A stretch of 64,000 nucleotides of DNA from Ceratorhiza oryzae-sativae (GCA_030998015.1 JARWMV010000235.1:744001-808000), one strand, 5' to 3'; counted from the first letter of the stretch, positions 33,615 through 46,452 are shown. Program-made: numbers and translations. Notes: generated by a model from the sequence alone, not told the origin.

Positions 33615-36600
33615 CGATTTCATCTAATCAAATTATGTATCCACATCCTTCTATCAACAATCACACATTATCCAGTATGTGCAAGCGCCGGTTCACTTGG
33701 TCACTTTCGACTCGCTGAGGAATTATATTTGATATGTTAAAAACGGGGGGCTTACCAGGCTGGCGACATAGATGGATGCGTAGCATTTCTGGCGAAACAG
33801 ATCACCACGTTGTGGAATCTGACGAAAGGCCAATGATCTTGGTGCTGGCGATGAGACGCCAATATATGACATAGTATCTTAAGTGAAGACGATCGCGCTA
33901 CATTATTATGAAAATGATAGGTATCGGTTATGTATACTTACTCACTGGCTAGCCGAATAGGGACAAAACCCGGCTGCCGTACTGCTAGGATGGCACTTAC
34001 GTCGACAGACGCACCAACCACCTCACGTCACTTCCCTCTTGTAGCAGCGAAAATCCAACGCGCCTCGAGTCTTTCAAAAGGGTCCCAGAGTGGTTGAAAG
34101 TTTAGCTTCACGATTTTGTGCTGCCTCTTTGATCTTTTGCAGATTATAAATGGATTTGGCTGGTCAGAATCCTATTTCTCGTACCACCAGCCGTATCATA
34201 TATAAAAATCATAGTACTATAAAAAAAAAAATCTATCGCCAAGGTGTCGACAAGAGCTCAACAAACACGGTATTGATACGTTTCTGTCCTCTGCATGCCC
34301 AAAATAAATGCTAGTCTCGGCTACGCTCGTCAAGTCCACCCCTGGATGGCATACATACTCAAGTGGCTCATTTGCCTCAAAACCAGAATGTGAGCAGAAC
34401 GATAGATCCAGAGCCAGAGAGTCAGCCAATCGCGAAAAGCTGTCATTGCAGGCTGGGTGCCAACTCTGATCGGGGTAGCCACGGTTTCGCTCCGAACCAT
34501 GAAGCCGATACAAACCATGCTTGGTCGATCCCTTAGACACTTTGGTCTACGGTTCTTGAACCCACCAAAGCGTTGTCGTTCACCCGCGGGAGCTTCTCGG
34601 ATCGACGTTCTGCTATACACAATCTACTTGCCGGAAACCAAGGGACACCAGCCAGCGACCTTTCTAGAATGTCCTCGTCGAACCTTGCCTATACCGCAGC
34701 GTTCCAAGCTTGATTTGAGTAATGCTCAATATTAGCTTTCACGCGCTTACGGCTGATAACAGCGAATACCTGAAAAGCCTTCCGGGCTTCTCCAGAGCTC
34801 AGAACTATGCATAAGCCGTCTGCGAGACCTGCATATGTACAGTAACAAAAGCTTTAAGATGTTACAGCCTCCATGTGATCTCCTTGCGCAATGGGTCGCG
34901 CCAAGGTCTCGTTGTACGATTTGAAGCTCTAACGCACCATTGATGAACACTCACAGGGTCTTGGATCCCGGGAGCTCATCCGGAGGAGGCTCTCAGGAAC
35001 TCTAGGCCCCCTTCAGACATTGTCCGCTCACATTCGTTTTCGCCCACGTACACCCTGTACTGGGCGTCGTACCCCGCACAATTTACCCGATGCGCCCCAA
35101 GGATTCAACAAGGATAGCAGCAAGGTGAGCAGATGAATGTACTCGAGACAACTCTCTGTTATAAAATCCTGGTAAACCTGGTTGTTGCGTTTCTTCTATA
35201 TTTTAGTTCTAGGCCGTCAGTGGGCAGTCTAGCTTCCAACAGCCTGGAATGTGGCTCGCTCATCCTGGTTTCCTCCGAATACGGATGGCTTTGATGAATC
35301 AGAAAATCATTCAGCTAGACATCAAAGCACGCCTAAGACATGTAAGCTGAACAGGCACCTCTGTGGAACCGGACAAGCGTGTTGTTTTTTGAGATTGGCA
35401 TAAAATTAGGGTCAGTCATACCAAAGTGGGCCCAAAGGACATACGCAAAATCACTGTCAGTGCCGAAGCTCTGTCGCATAAAGCGGATCAAAGCGTGCTC
35501 CATACCAACCACCCAAATCTTGACCAAAAAAGAAGCAGAGCTGCAAAACAGGCCAAGCACGTCATTCTTCGTTAGCATCGAAGATTTATACTCATTCTTC
35601 CTGAAATTCATTCTCAATCAAAGAATAGCTTGAACTCGAACGTGGGACAGGGAATTAAGCTGTAGCAAAACCCATCAAGCAAAAGGCAGCTGCTTGATGC
35701 CGGCTCCGGCCAGCGAATCGCCTTGGGTGGATACTTCAACAACGGAGGGACAGATAGAGTGCAGGTAACTACTAGAATGTTTGTTAATTTTGTAAATTCA
35801 AAATAGGCATAGTAGGTGAATGATGCGCACAAGTCGACAGCTACCATACTTAACCTCAGGTATATTGGAAAATTTTGCTCCTGCTCATGTGCCTGAGTAG
35901 CTATGGTCCCATTCAGCCACAACGTGACCGGTGATGAATTTAGTTCAGTTTGAGGATTGAGCATACATCTCGAAAGGTCCGAACAAGTTCCGCTTTATAT
36001 ATGCACTGCATATACAAGCCTTCCTCCAACAGGCCCACAGAGCCTGTATTGAATATTTAGCACTCCCAGCCGTGGGCGGTTGTGCAAATGACGTGGCTGC
36101 CGGTTTGAAGGTTGGCCCAGATACAAAAAAGGCTGAATTCCAAGGGACTACTTCAGTGGGAATATCATCTCCAATCGACCAATCGGCTTGCCTACTTGTA
36201 TTGTTCCCCGACTACACTCGGCTCCTGCAACCTCGTCTCTTTCTCTTCCTGCGCCAGTTCGCGGGGTCTATCGCCAACGGCGGCTGGACAGCGCAGCGCG
36301 GCTATCATGCTCGGCTACGCGAGCAGTGCACGCCCGTGGGTAAGTTTGCACTACATCGAAATAACCGGAAAAGCAAGAATCATAGACAATCCTCTCGCTA
36401 CAAATTCAAGACCCTGTTGAACAAAACGTTGTTTTGGGCCATAGATAACCCCCGCAAGCGTCATATCGATACATCAGGAACTTGTATAAAAAAGGTCCTT
36501 GTCACTATCGCTCAACAAAATGAACGTTCTGCCGAACATGGCTTGAGCGGGCTGTTCTGGCCGCGGGGATCAACCCTGACCTCATAACCATCCCTCCCCA

Positions 36601-36866
36601 CGGGACCTAGTACGCAGCCACGACACGCCCTAGGAGCCTCGAGGCTTGGAGACACGTCAACCCCTGAAGCTGAGGTTCCTCTGTCGAGAAATATGAAAGA
36701 GTGAACAGGTGATCTAGCTCCGAGTTAGCCCATGACGACGAGAACTATTTCAGCGGGATCGGTTGCGCATCCCACGGGTCAGCTGAACGAATCGTTCGAA
36801 CGTGTTCAGAAAATAGCAGTCCGACCGGACTCGTGTGAAAGCAAAATAAGGTGTGATGAAAAAGAA
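33615..36866. other. Gene-poor region, no gene seen
   Basis: About 3.25 kb without a recognisable gene. The longest frame (36072-36587, plus) lacks domain character. No terminal repeats or retroelement motifs found by eye; decayed repeats cannot be excluded. Confidence 0.45.
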
Positions 36867-36938
36867 CTTCCCAGCGGGGAGTCGAACCCCGGTTGCGTGC
36901 GTGACAGGCACGAGTCTTGACCGTTGGACCACTGAGAA
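36867..36938 (-). tRNA. tRNA-Asp (GTC)
   Basis: Third copy, identical over all 72 nt to 33285-33356 and 33543-33614. A T-rich terminator follows on the minus strand. Confidence 0.95.
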
Positions 36939-38771
36939 TTGTTTGATCATCGCTGCTATCACATGATGACTCGTTTTGTGGCTCAACCATTGCTTTGGAC
37001 GACAGAATCAGGCTCTGACTTCTGACTGTATTCAATGATACAAGGTTTCGTCTTGGGCGTTCGAAGTCGCGATTCACCTATTGACGATGGAACTCAGCCA
37101 CTTGACTTGGCAGCGTTCTTCGGCGCTCGTAGAACGTCGAAGCGTTAATAACGAAGCCTTGGCAGAAAATATATCGGGATAAATGTATTTGTCCGCTTCA
37201 ATCTAGGACATGAGATGCACGTTGGGGGTAGGTAGTTGGGGGTAGGGTGATGTCATTTGGGTGTTAAATTTTCGGTTATCTAGCATCTTGGCGTTCGGCT
37301 CCTATCGTCGTCGAGGATTGGATCGGATAGTCGTTCTGGCCGAAAACGATCTGCGGTTAGCGAGGAGGGAATAGCAGTGACGGCCTCGGAGAAAGTTCTG
37401 CTCGGCCGATTCTTGCGCTATGATGAATATCCGGATACTCTCTCCTCGCTGAAATTTGTAGCTGAAGGCCGTGCTAGAGGGTATGGTGTATAATACTTAT
37501 CTCATAAATGTACCGAGCAATGTCAAAAGCAATGGTGATGCGATAGCATACACACCAGGGAAAAATGCGGCGAATAACGAGCCTCAAACGCCAAGGATCT
37601 GCAAGACTATGTGCCCACGACTCGACTCCGCCACCACCAATTTCGATCTCCATTCAACGTCGTCATTGTCCATCACCTCACCGCCGGTTTGTATTGAACG
37701 TGTGTGAACAAGACGAAACTTTTGGATGTACCACGGTGACCTCATCACGTTGCTGCGCTGCCTGAAATTACGGATCAAGAACCTCTGCGCACTCCCCACC
37801 GCTTTCCATGTGCATTGAGGAGATAATGACGGCCATTCATTCTTTGGTATCACGAAGAGTGCGTTCCAAGAGCTCAGGTAAGAGATGGAACTGCCAGAAG
37901 GCTTCAAGCGACGTCAAATGTGTCGAACGCGTACCTAGCGATCCGTAGGGCTAGGATCGTAGCGTTGAAACGAGCGCATATGCGCTCTGCAGATCATGCA
38001 GAAGCACGTATTTATCACAGGGAATCACAAGTGGGCGGATGGATCGCGAGCCGACCATAGGACATTATATGCAGAAGGCGACGAGCCCGAGGGAGAGACG
38101 GGTAAAGAAGTGCTAGTATGGCGATAGGTAATGGTTTGCGAGAGCTGTAGTCCAGATGGGACAGAGAGGTAGATGTGTTCAGCTCGAGAGATAGATGCGC
38201 CAGTTCGAGAGATAACGAGCTTCAGTGACGCATACACATCCTCTATTCGGATGAAGCCAAACAAAGACGTACAAGCGTCGGGCGTATGTCGCATCCCAGT
38301 CAGTTATTGAAACCTCATGCAGAAAGAAGCTGTTCAAGCGCCGCATGGGGGGGAGACGGGGGGTCCTAATCCCATCGACTCGCGAGGTACCTGTTTGCTG
38401 ACATCAGACGGTCGGTGGGTAAGACGTACCAGTATCCCCACACGGCCGGATCACAGCAAAAGGAAACCGCGCGGTGGCCCGTTATCAAATTAGTGTTTAT
38501 CGTTATTCTAATGGCGCCCAACACCGTAACGGGCTCTGGATTTTGGTTCGGACGGATCTAGAAATGCAGTAAATGGTTACTCAAGACCGTGGAAGAAGTC
38601 ACTATCGCGTGCCAGTTATTGAACCAGCCTGTCATCGTCGATCGTTCTATCTTTCCCGGGCTTTGTTGTGCCCATATCATGTGTGCCAGTTTTTTTCTCG
38701 GGGGGTCAATGCGCCCTGACGTAGGAGGGGCTTCCTTGGACAGGAGTGACGGAAATTTCCCTGTGGTTGGG
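36939..38771. other. Gene-poor region upstream of PAL
   Basis: About 1.8 kb with short frames only. The last few hundred bases presumably hold the regulatory region of the phenylalanine ammonia-lyase gene. Confidence 0.5.
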
Positions 38772-38779
38772 TATATAAA
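38772..38779 (+). promoter_or_regulatory. TATA box of PAL
   Basis: TATATAAA, about 105 bp before the PAL start codon, followed by a pyrimidine-rich leader (CATCGCACCTTTCCCCTCC). Confidence 0.6.
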
Positions 38780-38883
38780 ATGAGGTCAACTCGACCCGAT
38801 AACGAGCAACATCGCACCTTTCCCCTCCAGCGACTTCACCACTTTGACTATCCCAGTCTCCATCGATCTGCCCTCACTGTGAT

Positions 38884-41419
38884 ATGATCATGGCCATTGA
38901 CGCCGAAGTCTCGACCACCACCAACGGCTATTCCAACGGCCACAAGATGGTCTCGCACCCGCTCCCCGTCCCCTCGAGTGCTGCCTTGCTTGACACATTC
39001 ATGGCCAGCCAGGCTGCCGTGAGCGCACACAAGTGGGTTTTCTCAATTTTGGTATTTCGATCCGCGTCCTGAGCTTTTTCCAATTAGATCGGGTAAGCCA
39101 GTCACCGTCGACGGCTACAACCTCACCATCCCAGCGGTCGTTGCGGCTGCACGATACGCCGCCCCCGTTGCGCTCGATGACTCGTCTCTCGTCAAGTCAC
39201 GCATGGCCAAGTCTGAGCGTGCGATTGACGAAAAGCTCGAGACGGGCAAGAGCGTATACGGCATCTCGACCGGATTTGGAGGCAGCGGTCAGTCCTCGGT
39301 TGATCTCATCGAAGTGTTTTGATTGACGACGGTTTGTTTGTAGCTGATACGCGAACGAACCAGCACCTTGTCCTGGGCAAGGCACTATTGCAGCACCAGC
39401 ACTCTGGCGTCCTGCCTGTCTTTACGCACCCCGGCCATGTCGAGTCTGAGGGCACCAAGCCGCTCCCGCTCTCTGACCCGCTCAACACGCTGTCGATGCC
39501 CGAATCATGGGTCCGCGCGGCGATCCTGATCCGCATCAACTCTCTCATTCGTGGTCACTCGGGCGTGCGCTGGGTCCTGCTCGAGCGAATGGTCGAGATC
39601 CTTGAAAAGAACATTACTCCTCTTGTCCCCCTCCGTGGGAGCATTAGTGCCTCGGGTGGTAAGTCGTGCTATCCGTTTCGGTAACTTGATTCTCATCGCT
39701 TTGATAGACCTTTCTCCGCTGTCGTATGTGGCAGGCACCATCTTTGGCAATGAGCAGATTCGTGTCTTCCACGGCAAGCGCTGCGCCGAGGGACCTCGGG
39801 AGATTACCTCTTCCCGCGCGGCGCTCCAAGCCGCCGGGATCGAGCCGCTCAAGCTTGCGCCCAAGGAGCACCTTGGCTTGCTCAACGGCACGGCGTTTTC
39901 GGCTGCCGTCGCGAGCCTTGCACTCAACGATGCCGTGCACATGGGAATGCTCGCACAAGTCTTGACAGCCATGGGCACCGAAGCCCTGGTTGGCACCCAG
40001 GGTGAGTGCACACTCGATTTTGCGTTGGACGTCGCCTAAATATTATTGCAGCTTCCCACCATCCGTTTATCCATGCTGTTGCTCGTCCTCACCCTGGCCA
40101 AGTCGAGTCGGCTCAACAGATCTGGAACTTGCTCGAGGGAAGCTCTTTGGCTCAGCGTGGAGAGGAGAAGGAGGTGACGATCGAGGAAGACGAGGGTACG
40201 CTCCGCCAGGATCGCTATCCCCTGCGCACGGCCCCGCAATTCATCGGACCCCAGCTCGAGGACATCCTCCACGCGTGGTCTGTGGTCACGCAAGAGTGCA
40301 ACACGAGTGGGTTTCTAGCCTTTTTTTTCTAAAGCGTATACGTGGACTGACCGCCTGGTTAGCGACTGACAACCCGCTTGTTGATGGCGAGACTGGACAT
40401 GTGCACCACGGCGGAAACTTCCAGGCGATGGCTGTGACCAACGCGATGGAAAAGACCCGCCTCGCGCTTCACCACATTGGCAAGATTATGTTTGCGCAAT
40501 CGACCGAGTTGTTGAACCCTGCGTTTAACCGCGGACTGCCGCCTTCGCTTGCCGCGTCGGATCCGTCGGTCAACTACCATGCCAAGGGTCTTGATATTGC
40601 TACAGCCGCATATGTCAGTGAGCTCGGATTCTTGGCCAACCCGGTGTCGACGCACGTGCAGAGCGCAGAGATGCACAACCAGGCTGTCAAGTGAGTTTGT
40701 CGGGATGGATTCATGGGCTTTCACTGACTGGTTTGCAGCTCCCTCGCCTTGATTTCGGCCCGTGCGACCATTCAAGCGTTGGACGTCCTCTCGCTCTTGG
40801 TGGCTTCTTACATGTACCTCGTCTGCCAGGCTGTCGATCTCCGTGCCCAACAGCGCGAGCTCGCCGAGGGTGTGGCTCGCATTGTGTCCGAGGAGCTTGA
40901 CAAGAAGTTTACTTCTTCCGGCCTTCACGGACCGGTCTTCAAGGCGATGATGGCGTCATTCGAGGCCACGTCGACGATGGACGCTGTCCCGCGCATGCGC
41001 ACCGCTGCAACGGCAGCGTCTGCACCTCTGCTCGACAAGCTCTCCGGTGCCGAATTCAGTGCCATCCCGGCGTTCCGCGATGCGGTGGCGGCCCGATCGG
41101 CTGAGCTGTACGAGAGTCTGCGGGCCGAGTACTTGATCGGTGAGCGTGGACCGGCGCCTGCTGCGGAGCTGCTGGGCAATACGCGACCGGTGTACGAGTT
41201 TGTGCGTGTCAAGCTGGGCGTCAAGATGCATGGCCTGGACAATCTGAACCGATTCGAGGATGGTTGGACTGATCTGTCGATTGGGCAAAACGTGGCGCTT
41301 ATCTACGAGGTGTGTTTCATTGGATATGTTTCGGGCGATGCCGGTAGCTAACTGGTGTTTCGTAGGCCATCCGCGATGGGAGGATGCAGGAAGTTGTTGC
41401 TTCCTTGTGGAAGAATTAG
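38884..41419 (+). CDS. PAL: Phenylalanine ammonia-lyase
   Basis: Deaminates L-phenylalanine (often also tyrosine in basidiomycetes) to trans-cinnamate and ammonia; a cytosolic homotetramer. About 710 residues. The catalytic MIO prosthetic group forms from Ala-Ser-Gly in [19 protein letters not shown], with the ASG exactly before an intron (about 39659-39708). Also visible are [49 protein letters not shown] and [22 protein letters not shown], all canonical for the family. The C-terminal extension specific to eukaryotic PAL is present and ends [15 protein letters not shown]. Start chosen at MIMAIDAEV (38884); the second ATG (38890) is equally possible. Introns are short and frame-consistent throughout. 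It supplies cinnamate for phenylpropanoid-type metabolites or lets the fungus use phenylalanine as carbon and nitrogen source. Confidence 0.97.
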
Positions 41420-41879
41420 CTGCTTGGCGTGATGTATATAGAACAAGTTTTTGGATTTTAGGACTCGGAATGGTTAGTGGGGGATTTTCGGAGCTGTGCT
41501 ACTTTCTCTTCGGCATTGTAATATGTGAAATGCATGCATTTTTTTGTCTTTTGAAACTGCAGAGTGTGTTGGGGGTGTGTGTGACAAGCGTGTCAGGCTG
41601 AGCGAGATATGCGCAGGCACCGACGTCGAGCACTTGCCGATTGCCGGCTGGGACAAGATCTTTCACCCGTGAGCTTGGCTGGGAATCGGCGGTGCCTGGG
41701 CGATTCACATGGCCGGCACGGTTCTTATCGTTCGGATAGACGGATATAATGAGTGTTGGCCGCCCCGGTTCGCTGTCAGTCTCCCTCGCTGTCTCTGTTG
41801 GCGAGCCCGATTCAGGCGGCGCCAGCGAGTGTTCTCTAGCCGATCTGTGCCAGACGCGGATCGCTGCGTGTGCAGAGGG
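41420..41879. other. Intergenic, no gene seen
   Basis: Holds the PAL 3' end and the promoter of the Ras exchange factor. No conserved element recognised. Confidence 0.5.
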
Positions 41880-44800
41880 ATGTCCAAGCCGCCGAACTCG
41901 CCCCGGACGCCGGGGGCTGACGACGCACGCGGACGGGCGAGCGTGGACGGGGTCGCTGCAAGTTGTTTTACTCTGCTTGGCAACCACAGGCTGATTGAAA
42001 TTGTCCCCTAGAAGCCCACCAGTGGAGGTCAGCGTTCTCGGTCGGGCGCCACCCCATCATATTGAGCCTGATTTTTGCTGTGCTCTAGGTGCTCCCTCTG
42101 TCAAGTCGTCGTCCAACTCGAGCGGAAAGACGACCAAGGACAAGCGGCGTCGGTGAGTTTTCCATTGTTCCATGTGCCCCTCGCATGGCCTAGCTCTGCA
42201 GCTCATCTGACTTTTATTTATTTATCTGATTGTCAGGAACCCCAGCCCCCCCAGCTTGTACTTTGCACCACCCATGAAGAAAACACCCACGACACCGAAA
42301 AAATCCAAGACAGTCGCCCCGAGCATCCGCTCCGGAGACAGCGGCGAGACGTTCGACTCGACTCGAACGGCGCGCCCAACCACCAAGTCCGACCCTCCGT
42401 CGTTCTACCAGCCGGTCCCGCTGCCCACCAAGAAGAGCAACGACCTGCGCAGCATCTCCAAATCGACGCTCGACCTGCGCACGCCGACGCGCGACACGTT
42501 TTCCGTGTTCAGTGGCAGCAGTGGGAGCGGAAGTGCCAGCGGTGCGCTCAGCATTTCTCCGAGCATCACCAGCGCGTCGCCGAGCACGCCCGTGACCGAC
42601 GAGCCGATCAAGACGTTGCGTCTGCCTGCGCTCGGCCGGAGGAAATCGGCGCCGCTGCATCAGCCTTCGATGCCACCATCGGGCGACTTGCCACCTGTGC
42701 CAAAAGATCAGCTTACCAGGGTCAACTCGTCCAGAAGCGCCCCGCGCGTGCATTCGTCCACCACACGCGACGGAAACACGAGTGATCACCTCACTCGTCT
42801 CGACCCTGCCATGGTCAGCCTTTTTTTTTTCCGACCGTTTTCGCCATGCGATGTCCGCTGATGATCGTCTAGCCTCCGCAAAAAGTTGCGCCTGTCGCCA
42901 AGACCCAGCCCGAGTATGTACTCGGCGTCGTTGGTACCAAAGGATGTGGCAAATCGACTCTCATCAAGTGTGCGATCAACACGGCCGACGCGCGAGAGTC
43001 CCGCAGCGTGGCCGCTAGTGCCGACGGTCCGACTATGACCCGTGAGTCTCGATCCCCTCCGTTTTTTTTCCCCCTTCTGTTGTTAACGGGCCTCACAGTT
43101 GCCTCGACGACCACTTCCCGCGGCGCGGTCCGCATCCTCGAGATCGATGCCGACGAACTCCTGGATCTCTCCGAAATCGAGTCGGACAAATGGCGCCTCT
43201 GGCCTGAAGGGTTCCCCAAGCTGCATGGTCTCGCAGTGTGTTACGACGCACAGGATCAACGGAGCTACAGCCAGGCCAAACAGATCCTAAGTGCGTCGCT
43301 TTGTTCAGCTTGTCTTGCTTTGTGCTCAAAATCAATTCAGCTGGCGTTGGCACGAGCTTCACCGACCCGTCGTTCATCACCCTCCTCATCGCTTGCAAAT
43401 CTGATCTCCTCGACGAATCAAGCCCAGACACACCCGAAGTCTCCGCTGAACGCGCTTCCAAAGTCGGCGCAGAACATGGCGCCAAGTTTGTCCGCGCCAC
43501 GCACCGCACCCCTGAAGGCATTCAGTACATGGTCGGTGCTGTCCAATGGATGCTCGACCATCTATCCAAGTTCCGAGGTAAGCAATTTTTGTCTCCTATT
43601 TTGGCTCAAGCCCGGGCTGCTTCGCAACTCGATCGTCATGGTCACGTGTGCCGTCATAACGGCCCACCGCTCGCTGCCTCTTGTTCCCACCACGATTCTC
43701 ACGACTTGAATGTTCTGGCTAGGTACCAAACGAGTGATTATTATCCCTCGAACCAAAAAATCTGCACCGGCGGCAGAAAAGTCGGCGTTGGCGCGCGCAC
43801 GCTCGGCTGGCGACTTGGTCTCTACCTGGATCTCGGATAACTCTGATGCTGGTGCTCGCACTGCACCCCCAGTCTTTTCTCCTCCACCCCCACCCGCGCC
43901 TGTAGAAGAGCCGGGAAGACCGAGTATCGGCGACGAAAGTCTGTTGTCCTTTGGCTTCCCCAAGGTCCCCACCACGATTCCTTCGCCCGTTCCCGAGCAT
44001 GCCCAGCAGGTGCCAACACCAAGCCCAGTGAAGAGGTGCCGCAGGTCCGCGCACCGCCTCTCCAGCTCAAGATTGACGGGACGCCGTCCGAGGCCCCGCC
44101 CCGCAAGCAGCCTGCTCCGTAAGTCATCTTGCCGTAATAGGCGTATCTGAGGTTGACCCTGTCTAGTCTATGTATGCGCTGGGCCACACCCGAAGAGTTG
44201 CTGGACAAGCTATTCTTTGCTGGAGTATCTGACGATGGTGCGTGATGGTGCGCTTTGGGCCGGGCCAGTGCTGATTGGGCCCCGCAGAACCCTGGTTCAT
44301 ATTCAACTTCTTCCTCACCTATCGATTGTTCATGACCCCTCGAACGGTCCTTCTCAGTTTCCAAAAACGGCTTCGCGACCTAGATGAATACTCGGATGAT
44401 CCTATCCTGGCCGGCTTTGTCCAGCAACGCCTCTGCGAGCTTCTCCAAACCTGGATCGAAGACTACCCCAACGACTTTGCCGCGCCCGGCGCTCCGAGTG
44501 CACTTGCCGCCGTTGTACGCACAGCATGCGAAAACACGCATCTGATGTACTATGGCTCCGAGTTTACGTACTTTTTGGACGAGCTTCCCGGACTGACGGA
44601 CGATGCGGCCTCGTGGGCGTTTGTCAGTGCAGACACGCCTATTGAGGAAGCCGAGTCGTTGTACGAGTTTGATCTCGATTTCAACCATGATTTCGATCAT
44701 GGGCTGTTTGGAGATGGCCAGGGGTTGTTTGATCCGGGGTATAGCGTCGCGAGTGCTGTCAATGGGAATGGTAGTGCCCCGGTCGAGGAGTCTGTCGCGC

Positions 44801-45892
44801 CCGAGGCGAGTCGGTCCCCTCCGATCACGGCGAACGAGTTTAGTGGGCGCCGGCTGACGCGGAACGAGTCGCTTCAGGATGAGATGGGACGTGGGACTAG
44901 CCCGGACGCGCGCCGTGGGGTTTCGCCAGTCATCAAGGTGCTGGCAAATGTAGCCTCACAGTTGCTGGAGTATACGCCCGTTCAGGTCGCAGAGGAGATT
45001 ACCAGGATCGAGACTGGACTATTTTTGAAGATCAAACCGAGGGATTGGGTGAGGCGGGGTGTCAAGGAGGACAAGCTGGCAAGCCCAAGTCGATTATTGA
45101 GATGAACGCGTTTTTCGATCGGATTGGCAAATGGTGAGTGGCTGTCGTTGGTTAGCGTGTCGTGTCTAATCTGGCGCTAGGGTCATGTCGCTGGTCGTTT
45201 CGCTCAACCGGGCCCAAGAGCGCGCGCGTTTGGTCACGCACTTGTGCGACATTGCTCAATCTCTTCGTGCGCTGAACAACTATTCTAGTCTGCGCGCGTT
45301 CCATGTGGGGATCAATTGCGTGTGCGAGCAAGGAGACGTAGTCCAGTCTCAGGTCCCGGACAAAGTGTGGCGCAAATATCAGAGTGCGGACAAGTTGTTG
45401 AGGGTCAACGAGAATCATTTGCTTTATCGGATGGCGGTCAAGAATACGTTTGGGGCTGGTATTCCTTCTTTGTGAGTTTTTATTAGTCGTTTTCCGGGTG
45501 ATGAATGCTAACTTGGACACAGGGAGGTCCATTCGAGTGATTTGAGTCGAATTGGAGAGATGCCAAGTACGAATGCCGAAGGTCACATTCACTGGGCCAA
45601 GTTTACACACTTGGGCAATAATATCCACGAGATCAACGCGTTCCAGGAGCGCATTCGGGAGGACGGCGAGTATGCATTTGAGCCCAATCAGGCTTTGACG
45701 CGGTTGATTGTCGAGCCTGAATTGTTGGATATGGATGTGAGTTGGCCGTATTTCTTAGGAAAACGCATGCTGATGGTTTTGCAGAGCATATATGAACGTT
45801 GTTCACAGGTGGATCGCGATTTGCAGGGTGGATACCCCGTACCGATGCCTACCTCCACGGCTAGTAGGTTACACAAGTACCTTCGTCGATGA
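41880..45892 (+). CDS. Ras-type guanine nucleotide exchange factor with N-terminal P-loop GTPase-like domain
   Basis: Large signalling protein. The N-terminal ~240 residues are Ser/Pro-rich and disordered. Next is a Ras-like P-loop domain (42890-43580): VLGVVGTKGCGKSTLIKCAI (G1), LLIACKSDLL (G4-like, Cys for Asn), then a Pro-rich linker. The RasGEF N-terminal motif (REM) lies at about 44170-44600 (ATPEELLDKLFFAGVSD, FLTYRLFMTPRTVL). The catalytic CDC25-type RasGEF domain covers about 44930-45800 (ITRIETGLFLKIKPRDWV, MSLVVSLNRAQERARL, ALNNYSSLRAFHVGIN, EVHSSDL, INAFQ), ending in a short tail. It would load GTP onto Ras-family GTPases at membranes. The start at 41880 needs a tiny 16-nt exon near 42012. 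Two one-base frame breaks (about 44033 and 45060) interrupt otherwise continuous homology; each is cured by one added base, so sequence errors are likely. Confidence 0.82.
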
Positions 45893-46045
45893 TCTCCCTA
45901 TTGTCAGTCTTCACCACTCTTTCGGTCTCTCATGCTTTTCTTTTTCTTTTTTCTTTTTTTGGCTCCATATACCCCCGCGTCGACGCTCTTTTTTTTTCCG
46001 CGTTTTGTCTGTGGATTAACATTCAGGGTGGATCGTTCGTTTGTA

Positions 46046-46201
46046 CAGTGGATGACTTCCCGTAAGGGCCAAATCTAAGCTAAGCTAAGCTAAAGTCTGT
46101 ATGACGTCATAAGTTATTAATGTCTGATTACTCCACGTTGTAATCATTCCGCCTTTAGAATAGCTTAGCTTTAGTTTTAGCTCTTACGGGAAGTCATCCA
46201 G
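46046..46201. mobile_element. TA-flanked MITE
   Basis: 156-bp non-coding element with perfect 18-bp terminal inverted repeats, TGGATGACTTCCCGTAAG at 46049-46066 and its complement at 46183-46200, continuing inward imperfectly as TAAGCT-rich arms. It is flanked by TA on both sides (46044-46045, 46202-46203), suggesting Tc1/mariner-pogo type mobilisation. It lies about 150 bp after the Ras exchange factor stop codon. Confidence 0.8.
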
Positions 46202-46371
46202 TAGCTCATTTCATGTCTGGTGTTTATGGTTTCCCCTGTGGTGTAGTTGTACAAGACGGACGATTGGTTTTTGTTTATGTGGTACTATGCTGAATTCAAT
46301 ATCAAGGCTTTTTTTCATTTCTTTGGCGCAGATTCAAGTCCTCGTTAGAGCTCGCGGTGCAAAGCTGATAA

Positions 46372-46452
46372 GCGTGAATGGGGTAGTGGTAACCTTAATC
46401 GTTGCCATCAAGCCAGCTCGATTAGCCAGGGGTTCGATTCCCCTTTCACGCA
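46372..46452 (+). tRNA. tRNA-Gly (GCC) with 10-nt intron
   Basis: Third copy, exons identical to 2662-2742. The intron is TCAAGCCAGC, one base different from that copy. A TTTTTT terminator follows at about 46467. Confidence 0.95.

Noticed and set aside
34217..34735. Overlapping frames on both strands, one with a weak sugar-transporter-like YLPETKG
   Set aside because: A single short resemblance without flanking helices; not enough for a pseudogene call.
36072..36587. 171-codon open frame on the plus strand
   Set aside because: No recognisable domain, biased and mixed composition, no supporting splice pattern; likely chance in the gene-poor stretch.
43093..44364. Minus-strand frames opposite the Ras exchange factor
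   Set aside because: Low-complexity antisense of a GC-rich gene with no domain.
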